DNA from: Pelagicoccus sp. SDUM812005
GTDB taxonomy: Bacteria; Verrucomicrobiota; Verrucomicrobiia; Opitutales; Opitutaceae
NCBI RefSeq assembly: GCF_031127875.1
Contig: NZ_JARXIA010000001.1
Location: 744,001 to 808,000, forward strand
Reading direction: 5' to 3'
Length of the DNA: 64,000 bases
Part shown: positions 17,857-26,700 of the stretch, piece after piece
How positions within the stretch are numbered: the stretch's first letter is position 1
How the letters are laid out: each line of letters starts with the position of its first letter
Program-made: the position numbers and the translations under genes
Notes under the pieces: model-generated
Databases searched by the model: none
What the model was told of the DNA's origin: nothing
What the model saw: only the letters and a program-made list of their open reading frames with translations

Positions 17857-20523
17857 ATGTGTGTACGCTCTTTACTGAAAACCGCCCTCGCCGTGACGGC
17901 TGTGGCTGGCTTGTCCCTCGCCTCGGTCGCTTCGGCTGTGGCCCAAGAATCTACTCTGATTGGAGACGAGCCCGGCAAGGCTTTCCGGCTCTGGTACGAC
18001 GAGCCTGCTCCGGACAGCGACGAGGGCTGGGCCAACCGCTCGATTCCGATGGGCAACGGCTACATGGGGCTCAACGTGTTCGGCGGTACCGATTCGGAGC
18101 GTATCCAAATTACCGAGAACAGCTTGTACGGCAAGATGGAGGCCCGGGGCTTTCGCCGCGGGGGGCTAAACAATTTTGCCGAGGTGTATATCGACTTCGG
18201 TCACGGCCAGGCCCGTGACTACGAGCGGGAGCTAAACCTGAACGACGGCGTTTCGTATGTGAAATACAAGCACGGCGGCGTGGAGTATTCGCGGGAGATT
18301 TTCGCTAGCTACCCGGACAAGGTTTCGGTGGTACGCCTGCGGGCATCGAAGGCGGGAGAATTGTCTTTCACCCTGCGGCCGACGATTCCGTTTCTGGGCG
18401 AGGACAAGTCCGGATCGGTGGAAGCGAAGGGCGACACGGTCACGCTTAGCGGCGTGACGCATCAGTTCAACGTGCAGTTCGAGGGGCAGTTCAAGGTTAT
18501 CCCGCAAGGCGGCAGCATGAAGGCCAAGGGGGGAACGATCACCGTTTCCAATGCGGATAGCGCATTGATCCTGATCGCGGTGGGGACCAACTATAAACTC
18601 GATCCCAAGGTTTTCCTCACCGAAAACGAATCCGAGAAGCTGGACGGCTTTCCGCATCCGCACGCAAAGGTGAGCGGCTACATTGCCGACGCTGCTGCCA
18701 AGTCCTACGAGGAGTTGCTGGCGAACCATCAAGCCGACTACTCAGAGCTCTACGATCGGGTAAGCATCGATCTCGGTGCCGAAGAGCCGAGCGTTACCAC
18801 CGATGAGTTGGTGGACGCCTATCCGGAAGGGCCTTCGAGCCGCTATCTGGAGGAGCTCGCCTTCCAGTTCGGGCGCTACATGTTGATTTGTTCGTCGCGG
18901 CCAGGCACCCTGCCGCCGCACTTGCAGGGGATTTGGAACGTCTACGAACGTCCGCCTTGGGCGTCCCAGTACCTCCACGACACGAACGTGCAAATGGCTT
19001 ACGCTCCGGTTTTCTCAGCCAACATGCCGGAACTCTTCGAGTCCTATGTAGACTTCTTCAAGGCCTTCGAGCCGCGTCAGCGCTTGTATGCGACCCAATA
19101 CGTCAAGGAGTTCAATCCCTCCCAGCTCGATCCCGAAGGCAACAACGGCTGGTCCGGACCTTTCTGGGCCAACCCGTATCATGTGCCGGGAAGATCCATC
19201 GTGGCCGGCTTTGGCACGGGCGGTTGGATCGGGCAGATGTTCTGGGACTACTACGACTACACGCGGGACGAGACCTTGCTGGAGGAAACGGTGTATCCAA
19301 TTATGTACGAGCAGGCCAACTTCGCTTCTCGCTTCGTGCAGGAGATCGATGGGGCCCTGTTGGCTAGGCCATCCTCGTCTCCGGAGCAGAAGGTGCGCGA
19401 CACGGTGGGGACCACCTTTGACCAGCAAATGTTCTACGAGAACCATCACAATACGCTGACGGCTGCCAAGATCCTCGGTCGCGACGACGAGCGATTGTCG
19501 GTATACGAGCGGCAGCTTCCGCTGCTGGACCCCATCCAGATCGGAAAGTCCGGGCAGATTAAGGAGTTTCGTCAGGAGGAGTTTTACTGCGACTTCAGCG
19601 ACAACCTCGACCCGCATCACCGTCACACCTCCATGTTGCTCGGTTCCTATCCCGGGCAGTTGATCAACGACACCACGCCCGCTTGGCTGGATGCGGTTAA
19701 GAAGACGCTAACCCTGCGTACCCGCAAGTCGCACATTGGCTGGGCGCGAGCGGAGCGGATCGCGTTTTGGGCGCGGGTGCACGATGGCGACGAAGCCTAT
19801 CTCTTCTTCCAGGATTTGCTGGGAGGAAACTTTCTGCACAATCTTTTCAACGACCATCGCGGCGGACCGCTCTTCCAGGCCGACGGGAATTACGGCGCTA
19901 CGGCCGGGGTGGCCGAGCTGCTGCTGCAGAGCCAAGACTATGTGGTGAGCCCATTGCCGGCGGTACCTTCCGCCTGGCCGGACGGCAGCTATCGCGGTCT
20001 CTTGGCTCGCGGCAACTTCGAGGTTTCCGCCAAGTGGGCCGACGGGCAAGCCAGCCAGTTTGAGGTTGTATCCAAGTCGGGAGGGACCTTGGAACTGCGC
20101 TATCCCAACGTTGCTCAAGCAGCTGTCAAAACTGCAGCCGGGCGGAAGGTAGACGTTAACTCGAGAGGACGCGACCGCGTGAGCATCGAGACGGTTAAGG
20201 GACAAACTTATGTATTCACCAAGATCCCGCCTTATGCGCCGGTTGCCGCTCCGACGGAGCTGGCGGTCGCAGAGGGGCGCGCGAAGGATCAGATTAAGCT
20301 CTCCTGGACTGCAAGCGAAGATGCGGCCTCGTACAATCTGTATCGAGCAGTCGGAAACGCTCCGACCTATGAGCGGATCGCTTCCGATATCAAAGGTTCG
20401 GAGTTTCTCTATAAAGCGTCCGACCTGAAGCAGATCGGGCAGATGACGCTGAAGGTAACGGCAGTGCGCTCGGATGGACGGGAGAGCTCGGACGGAGCTA
20501 CCGCGATCCGTTTGTTGCCGTAA
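17857..20523 (+). CDS. Secreted GH95-family enzyme with substituted active site and C-terminal FnIII domain
   Basis: Protein of 888 residues from ATG 17857, which begins a clean signal peptide ending 'ASAVAQE'; an upstream in-frame start would add 45 unlikely residues spanning the palindrome. GH95 layout from 'LWYDEPAPDSDEGWANRSIPMGNGYMGLNVFGG'. The general acid is retained (Glu510 in 'PSSSPEQ') and so is the base-region Asp676 ('QADGNYG'). The conserved Asn pair of GH95 reads Asp375/Asn377 ('HDTNVQMAYA'), and the usual Trp after it is lost. The protein may therefore act on another sugar, such as L-galactose, or on branched or sulfated residues. Residues about 790-888 are a fibronectin type III domain ('SWTASEDAASYNLYRA'). 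A probable own promoter with the palindrome at 17756 precedes it, and a stem-loop follows. Confidence 0.85.
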   Translation: MCVRSLLKTALAVTAVAGLSLASVASAVAQESTLIGDEPGKAFRLWYDEPAPDSDEGWANRSIPMGNGYMGLNVFGGTDSERIQITENSLYGKMEARGFRRGGLNNFAEVYIDFGHGQARDYERELNLNDGVSYVKYKHGGVEYSREIFASYPDKVSVVRLRASKAGELSFTLRPTIPFLGEDKSGSVEAKGDTVTLSGVTHQFNVQFEGQFKVIPQGGSMKAKGGTITVSNADSALILIAVGTNYKLDPKVFLTENESEKLDGFPHPHAKVSGYIADAAAKSYEELLANHQADYSELYDRVSIDLGAEEPSVTTDELVDAYPEGPSSRYLEELAFQFGRYMLICSSRPGTLPPHLQGIWNVYERPPWASQYLHDTNVQMAYAPVFSANMPELFESYVDFFKAFEPRQRLYATQYVKEFNPSQLDPEGNNGWSGPFWANPYHVPGRSIVAGFGTGGWIGQMFWDYYDYTRDETLLEETVYPIMYEQANFASRFVQEIDGALLARPSSSPEQKVRDTVGTTFDQQMFYENHHNTLTAAKILGRDDERLSVYERQLPLLDPIQIGKSGQIKEFRQEEFYCDFSDNLDPHHRHTSMLLGSYPGQLINDTTPAWLDAVKKTLTLRTRKSHIGWARAERIAFWARVHDGDEAYLFFQDLLGGNFLHNLFNDHRGGPLFQADGNYGATAGVAELLLQSQDYVVSPLPAVPSAWPDGSYRGLLARGNFEVSAKWADGQASQFEVVSKSGGTLELRYPNVAQAAVKTAAGRKVDVNSRGRDRVSIETVKGQTYVFTKIPPYAPVAAPTELAVAEGRAKDQIKLSWTASEDAASYNLYRAVGNAPTYERIASDIKGSEFLYKASDLKQIGQMTLKVTAVRSDGRESSDGATAIRLLP

Positions 20524-20535
20524 GTAAGAATCGAA

Positions 20536-20564
20536 AACGCGGCCCCGATGCGCCGGGCCGCGTT
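20536..20564 (+). terminator. Stem-loop after the variant GH95 gene
   Basis: AACGCGGCCC pairs perfectly with GGGCCGCGTT over a nine-base loop. No T-run follows, so it may be a weak terminator or an mRNA 3' stabiliser. It closes the 8.1-20.5 kb gene series. Confidence 0.6.
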
Positions 20565-20677
20565 CGAGGCGACCTCAAATGTTACCCCTGTTTTTTATGA
20601 TACGAATACCCCTGATACCTTGTTTCATACCTTTTCATGATAGGTGTGCTTTCGCTGAACTTGAATGCCAAGGCAAT

Positions 20678-20794
20678 GTAGGGCTGGCGCTTGCGCCACG
20701 CCGCAATGTAGGAGAACAGGAGAAGCGTTGATGAGGGTCGCACGGAATGCCGCCATTCGACTGGCTCACGGTCAGCGACAAGCGGCAGCCCTGC
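20678..20794. repeat. REP/MITE-like inverted repeat element, family A copy 2
   Basis: Starts GTAGGGCTGGCGCTTGCGCC and ends AAGCGGCAGCCCT, matching both ends of the element at 7937-8026 with a different, longer centre. It occupies the gap before the DUF5060-type gene. Just upstream, TACCCCTG occurs twice, 24 bases apart (20583 and 20607). Confidence 0.65.
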
Positions 20795-20819
20795 GCAGTC
20801 ATTCAAATAGTATTTCGGT

Positions 20820-22643
20820 ATGAACCTAATAAAATTCGTAGCTCTAACTTTCGCTCTATCTGGAGCGGCCCTTTCTAGCTTCGCGGCGGCCCCGTTTATT
20901 AGAGGCGAGCAGAATCCGGACGGAAGCTTTAAGAAGTGGCATCGCATCGAGCTGGTCTTTGAGGGGCCTGAGCTCGAGGAATCCTCGGAAACCTTTCGCA
21001 ACTATCGATTGGATGTTACCTTCGTCTCGCCCAGCGGAAAGCGCTACGAGGTGCCGGGCTTCTTCGATGCGGATTGGAATCCAGCCAATACCTCGGCGAC
21101 CCGTGGCAACAAATGGAAAGCCCGCTTCGCTGGGGGCGAGGAAGGCGAGTGGAGTTACCAGACGAAGTTCGTTACCGGCCAGAACGTGGCAGCCAAGCTT
21201 TCCGGAGGTAAGCGGGGAACCGGGCCTGATCGGCAGGAAGGCCGTTTCCGAATCGGCCCGCAGGACAAGGTTGGCAAGGACTTTCGAGCCAAGGGGAAGC
21301 TCGAGTATGTAGGGAAACGTTACCTACGCTTCGCCGATGGGGACTTCTTCATTAAGTTGGGAGCGAACAGTCCGGAAGTGCTTCTAGAGTACGGCGAATT
21401 CGACGGGACGCCGGGACATGAGGACGATCTCTATACGCCTAACATTAAAGATTGGATACAGGGCGATCCCACATGGGGTGACGGCAAGGGAAAAGGGATT
21501 ATCGGGCTGGTGAACTACCTCTCGTCCTTCGGGCTCAACGTCCACTATTTCCTTGGCATGAACGCCTATGGGGACGGTCGCGAAGCGTGGCCGTGGACGG
21601 GCGAGGACGATATCGATATCTACGACGTTTCGAAGCTGGCTCAGTGGGAAGTGTTGTTCACCCACTTTGACCGGATGGGGATGATGGTGCATTTCCAGCT
21701 CTCCGAATCCGAAAACTCGAACTACCTGGAAGATCGGGACGGAAAGGGGGAGTTTTCCGACGCGCGCAAGATATTGTATCGCGAGATGGTCGCTCGCTTT
21801 GGGCATCACATGGCTATCACTTGGAATATCGGCGAAGAGAACCAAGCCAAAGGGGAAGGCTTCCACACTCCTAACACGCATGCGCAGCGCAAGGCGTTCG
21901 CAAGTTGGATTCGGGAGCTGACCTACTACGACGATCACATCTCGGTGCACAACGGGCCTGGTGGTGTCTTCGAGGATATTTTTCCGCAGCTTCTAGGGCA
22001 CAAGGATCTGACCGGCCCTAGCTTGCAGACCTATTTGGTTCGCCCCGAGCGAAAGAAGCGCGTAATGCTGAGCAACCACGAGGAGGTTCGGAAATGGGTC
22101 GATCTCAGTGCTCGGAGCGGTCATCCGTGGGTCGTTTCCATCGACGAACCATGGTGGGGCAAGCGCCCGGAGGGTTTGGTGGATATCATTCGCAAAGAAG
22201 CGGTCTGGGGCGCTCTCATGGCAGGCGGACACATGGAGTTTTATACTGGGAAGGACGATGTATTGCATATCGACTACCGCCGCTACGAAGATTGCTGGAA
22301 AACCTTGGGCATTGCCGCCCGCTTTATGAACGAAAACTTCGCCCGTGAGATAGCGGAGATGGAACCGAACGATGCCTTGGTGGTGGGCGAGGACAATTGG
22401 GCTTTGGCCAAGGAGGGGCAGACGTATCTGCTGTATTTGAAAAATGGAGGCGAGGCCAAGGTTGACTTGAGCGGAGCTCAGGGAAAGACGTTTACTGTCC
22501 ATTGGTTTAACCCGCGTCTCGGGGGAGAGTTGATCGAGGGGATGCCTGCTCGCGTGGAAGGTGGCGCTCGCGCGGTGTCGGTGGGAGTCCCGCCTGCCTC
22601 GAAAAATCAGGATTGGCTCGTGGTACTCAGGAAGCGAGGGTGA
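20820..22643 (+). CDS. Secreted DUF5060-type TIM-barrel putative glycoside hydrolase
   Basis: Protein of 607 residues with a signal peptide ending 'SSFAAA'. Residues about 25-120 match a DUF5060-like N-terminal beta-sandwich: 'KWHRIELVFEGPE', 'FFDADWN...WKARFAGGEEGEWSY'. Residues about 165-510 form a clan-A-like barrel: 'RFADGDFFIKLGANSPE', 'VNYLSSFGLNVHYFL', 'MGMMVHFQLSESEN', 'HMAITWNIGEEN', 'HPWVVSIDEPWWG'. Glu340 (GEEN) and Glu443 (DEPW) are spaced as acid/base and nucleophile on strands 4 and 7 of a retaining clan GH-A enzyme. The C-terminal beta domain ends 'QDWLVVLRKRG'. The gene lies 18 bases before an SGNH esterase, so the pair probably acts on an acylated glycan. The substrate is unknown. 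Confidence 0.75.
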   Translation: MNLIKFVALTFALSGAALSSFAAAPFIRGEQNPDGSFKKWHRIELVFEGPELEESSETFRNYRLDVTFVSPSGKRYEVPGFFDADWNPANTSATRGNKWKARFAGGEEGEWSYQTKFVTGQNVAAKLSGGKRGTGPDRQEGRFRIGPQDKVGKDFRAKGKLEYVGKRYLRFADGDFFIKLGANSPEVLLEYGEFDGTPGHEDDLYTPNIKDWIQGDPTWGDGKGKGIIGLVNYLSSFGLNVHYFLGMNAYGDGREAWPWTGEDDIDIYDVSKLAQWEVLFTHFDRMGMMVHFQLSESENSNYLEDRDGKGEFSDARKILYREMVARFGHHMAITWNIGEENQAKGEGFHTPNTHAQRKAFASWIRELTYYDDHISVHNGPGGVFEDIFPQLLGHKDLTGPSLQTYLVRPERKKRVMLSNHEEVRKWVDLSARSGHPWVVSIDEPWWGKRPEGLVDIIRKEAVWGALMAGGHMEFYTGKDDVLHIDYRRYEDCWKTLGIAARFMNENFAREIAEMEPNDALVVGEDNWALAKEGQTYLLYLKNGGEAKVDLSGAQGKTFTVHWFNPRLGGELIEGMPARVEGGARAVSVGVPPASKNQDWLVVLRKRG

Positions 22644-22661
22644 GGATTTAATGCGAAGACT

Positions 22662-23438
22662 ATGAAAAGGAAATTATCAATTCTGATCGCTCTGCTTGTT
22701 GGCTTTTATTTTACGAACGCGAGTTTTGCTGGAACGGCAGAAGACGCATGGCTTTCGCTGGTCGGTGAAAGGTTCGCGAAGCGCCCAGAGTTCTATTTTA
22801 TCGAAAACGATCCGGCCTTGCCGAACGTCCTCATTTACGGGGATTCCATATCGATTGGCTATACGGAACGGGTGCGGAGCCAGTTGAAGGGCGAGGCGAA
22901 TGTTTATCGCTTGTATCGCAATGGCAGCGCCTCGAACGCGTTCGTTCCTTACGTTAGCAAGATGCTTGAAACGATGGAGAACGAGGATTTGCAGGATCGC
23001 TGGGATTTCGAGTGGGACGTTGTCCACTTCAATGTGGGCCTGCACGACTTGAAGTATCTCAAGAACGGCAAGCTCGATAAGGAGAATGGGCAGCAGGTGT
23101 CATCGATCGATGAATACAAGGAAAACCTGCATGCCATCGTAGCGTTTTTGGAAGAACGATTCCCAGGGGCAGAACTCGTTTTCGCAACCACAACCCCTGT
23201 TCCCGAGAATGCGGATGGGCGCTTTGCCGGCGATGCCAAGAAGTACAATGAGGCGGCGCTCGAGGTGATGTCTGAGTATCCGGCGATACGAATCAACGAC
23301 TTGTATTCGTTTGCTAAGCCCCATCAGGAAGAGTGGTGGGTCAAGCCTGGCGACGTGCATTACAGCGAGCTCGGCAAAAACCGCCAAGGCGACGAAGTCG
23401 CCCGCGTAATCCGTGAAGCCTTGAGCCTCGCTCAGTAA
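22662..23438 (+). CDS. Secreted SGNH/GDSL-type esterase, putative carbohydrate deacetylase
   Basis: Protein of 258 residues with a signal peptide ending 'NASFA'. SGNH blocks are visible: block I 'VLIYGDSISIGYTERV' with Ser62, a glycine/asparagine region 'RLYRNGSASN', 'VHFNVGLHDLKY' in place of the usual GxND, and block V 'PGDVHYSELG' with Asp231 and His233. The family hydrolyses esters; in polysaccharide loci it usually removes O-acetyl groups. It follows the DUF5060-type enzyme by 18 bases. Acetylation of fucoidan is known, so deacetylation before GH attack is a reasonable guess. Confidence 0.8.
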   Translation: MKRKLSILIALLVGFYFTNASFAGTAEDAWLSLVGERFAKRPEFYFIENDPALPNVLIYGDSISIGYTERVRSQLKGEANVYRLYRNGSASNAFVPYVSKMLETMENEDLQDRWDFEWDVVHFNVGLHDLKYLKNGKLDKENGQQVSSIDEYKENLHAIVAFLEERFPGAELVFATTTPVPENADGRFAGDAKKYNEAALEVMSEYPAIRINDLYSFAKPHQEEWWVKPGDVHYSELGKNRQGDEVARVIREALSLAQ

Positions 23439-23483
23439 GGCGTTATCGTTTATCCGCTATTGCAAGGGGCAGAACAAGGCTAA

Positions 23484-23709
23484 GAGGGCGATGATCCCCC
23501 CATCGAGCTCAGGACGAGGACGTAAATAAGAAGGTCGACTCGCTTCGGTCCTCGCCGACGTAGTCGGATCATTGCCGCGTAGCGGGTCCAGCGACGTAGG
23601 AGCGATGTTTGAATGTCTCTGATCCTGCAATGGGGATGTGATTAACAACGCTTCGCTTGATCCCTGCTGCGCAGGGCGATGATCCGGTCTTCGACCGGCG
23701 AGGACCGAG
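23484..23709. repeat. REP-like palindromic repeats, family B (three units, mixed orientation)
   Basis: Units at about 23486-23497 (partial), 23543-23576 (inverted) and 23674-23709 share GGGCGATGATCC and CGGCGAGGACCGA in one orientation. The last unit contains an internal hairpin CCGGTC/GACCGG and is preceded by CCCTGC/GCAGGG. They lie in the 343-base gap between the convergent SGNH and TonB-receptor genes and contain no supported gene. Confidence 0.6.
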
Positions 23710-23733
23710 AGGAGGTTATTGGGGGGTTGAATG

Positions 23734-23768
23734 AAAAAGCGGGTTGGAGCGTTTGCTCCAACCCGCTT
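23734..23768 (-). terminator. Rho-independent terminator of the first TonB receptor gene
   Basis: A perfect 14-base stem (AAGCGGGTTGGAGC on the + strand) with a four-base loop. On the minus strand it is followed by a run of five T. It lies 14 bases beyond the stop of the minus-strand receptor gene. Confidence 0.92.
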
Positions 23769-23781
23769 CGTTTACCTTATC

Positions 23782-26700
23782 TTAGAAGCTGAATGTGTTC
23801 GAGAGCACGAACTGGCGGGGGACTGGGATCGAGACGCGGGCGATGGATCCGTCGGGCTGGGTTTGGATGGCAACGGGATCGCTGTCGGCGAATACGTTGC
23901 GTGCGTTTAGCTGGACCTTCCAGTTGACCTTGTCTTCGAAGAGCTTGCGGCGGTAGCCGATCCAGAGGTCGGCGTAGCCGGTGTCTTCGTTGTAATAAGG
24001 ATTGGATACGTCGCCGACTACGAAACGGCCGGAGGCGTCGAGGCCGTTGGGATAGCCGATGGCTCGCTTGTCCGTCCAACGGTAGGCGGCTCCTGTATTG
24101 AATCCTTTCATACGGCCTTCGCCGAAGGTGTAGTTGCCGAGCACGTTGAAGCTGTACTTGCTTAGCTCGGGCGTGTCCGAACCTTCGAGGGCTTTGGCGA
24201 TGAAGTAGGCGCCGCCTTGGCCTGCGTTGTTCAAGCTGCTGCCCAGCAGGTCGGTGCCGTCGAAGTTGGCGGGCGCTAAGGGCGTTTCGAGCGCGTTGAC
24301 GTTCATGGCGGTAAGCCGTGGGGCGTTTGGCACTGATTCGAAGATCTCGATAACGCGGTCGACGAGGTATCCCATGCGGGGGGCGACGTTGCTCCGTTGG
24401 GCGGTGGACTGGGACGCGTTGAAGGCGAGCCGCAGTTTTCGCGAAGGATTGTAGGTGAGCTCTAGCTCGTAGCCCTTGGCATTGAGATCAACCGTGTCGG
24501 AGAGCACATTGCTTGGGAACTGCACGCTGGAGTAGCTGCCGACGGTGGTGTCTGACTTCGGCGTGAAGACGAACTGCAGCTGCTCGCTTACCCAATCGTT
24601 CCAGAGTGGCGCGTAGGCGTCGTAGAACTGGTTTAGCTGGGCGAGCGACATGTATTCAGCGCCTTCGACATAGGCGGCTCCTCCGGGCTCGATAGAGTCG
24701 ACGTAGCCGTTCTTGTTGGCGTCGATGTCGATGAAGCCGCCGGGAGCGTTGGGGTCGGGCTCCAGGTCGAAAACGCCGTCCCGGTTTTGGTCGTAGCCGT
24801 CGAGGGCGACGAAGAGGGCTCCGAATTCGCGGGAGCGAACGTTGAGGAACTGGCGGTATGCGTTGGAGGTGTCGCTGTAGTTTTCGTCGACGATGTTGGC
24901 CTCGTAGGCATTGAGGCGAAGCACCAGCTTGTCGTTCATGAGTCCGAGGGTGAGTCCGTAGTCCTTTGTCTCGCCGGATTGGTTCGGAACGGTGTTGCCT
25001 TCGAAGTCGTTGAGTCCGGGGACGGCCACGAAGTTGCTGTTTTCTCCGTAGTGGAAGGAAAGGCTCATGCCTTCGCCGAGCCATTGTGAAGGCGCTTTGA
25101 GGACTAGCCCGTAGCCGAAGTTGCTTTTCTTGGCGGATAGCGTTTCTGCCTCGTCGAGGTTAAAGAATTCCGGATCGAGGATGGGGAGGTTTTCGGGAAA
25201 GGTCGTGGTGAAGGGAGCCTGGGCTCGCTGCAGGTCGACCTTGTCCGTGCGCCAACCGAGGTTGGCGACGAGGAGATCGTTGAGGAAGAAACTCTGGAGA
25301 TTGAGAGCTTGGGAACGTGTCTTGGTGAGGGACAGGTTCCCGTCGGTGTAGGTGAATTGCGATGAGTATTCGCCATAGGCGAGATGCTCGTCACCCAGTA
25401 CGGTGGTGCGAAGCGGCTGGGTGAGCGGATCGCCTTCCGACTTGTAGGCAAGGGGGATCATATAACCTTCGGGCATATCGACCGATACGCGCGGATCTAC
25501 GCCCGTGGTATGGAAGTCGGCGAGGCTGAAGTTCGGATCCTCGAAGGCGTTGAGGTAGGGGTCGCTTAAATAAAAAATGGCCGAGGATTGCCTTTGGAAA
25601 ACCTGGGTATTGGTGGCGATGTGCCAATCGGCGTCGTTTCCGAATACCAGCGGCTTCTTGACCAAGGTTTCTTCGTGGAGTGAGTTCTTGTCGGCGAGGC
25701 CGCTAATGGTATGGCGTCCCAGCCAGCTGAAGATACCGCCTTCGAACTTTTCCTTGAGGTCGACCTTTGCAAAGGCCGTTGCCCGAGCGGATTCGCGCTC
25801 GTTCGCGTATTCCGTGCGGGACGCCGCGCTTGCGTATATATAGAGTCGTCCGAAGTTAGGATTGGTCGCTCCGAAGAGGTCGTTCGGCCCTACGGGCAGG
25901 CTGTAGTTGATATCTATATCGATACGAGGAGAGCCCGACAGCGAGAAGCCGCTGGATTCGAAGCTTTCGGCGGCATAGTCGATGCTCACGCCGTAGTTCC
26001 CGCTTTCGGAGACGGCCTCGAAGGAGAGCATGTGTCGGTCGAAGTCGTTGGAGTTAAGGTCGTTCGAACCGGTGATAAGGTTCTTGCGGAAATCGAAGAC
26101 TTCGTAATCGAGCAGGCCTTGGTTGACCCAGCCGGTATAGTCTTGCCCGCCACGAGCGAGGGCGGTGGTGCCGATGCGGCTATACATGGGGTTGGAGGCG
26201 AACTGCAGGGAGGTATTGCCGAGCAGGTTATTGTCCGGGTCCCAGGTGGGGCTGCCGCGGCGGACGCGATTGTTGGTCCAGCCGGTGTCGACGGCGCGGG
26301 TCGGGTAGCCGGCTGCATTTTCGGTGCCATCGTAGACTGGCATCCAACCGTTTCGCTTTACGAAGAAGTTGTTGTAGAATGCGAAGTCGAGTGGGGTTCC
26401 GTTGATATCCCTTCCGGTGTAGGCGACGTTTCCTTCGGCGCTGTTTTTTAGCATATTACCGAAACCATCTAGGATATAGCGTTGGGCCTCGTTGCTGATG
26501 GTACCGACGGGGCCAAACTTGTCGCCGAGCGGATTGTCTATAAAGGTAGACAAGGTTTCGAGCGGTCCATTTCGTTCTATCGATATAAACTCGCTATCGC
26601 CTCTTTCGTAATTGGCGCTCAGGCTAATTTGATGTTCGGCGAAGGGCTTGTATCGAAGGGCCGCATACTGGCGCGACGCGTCGGTGAAGGCTGGCTTTTG

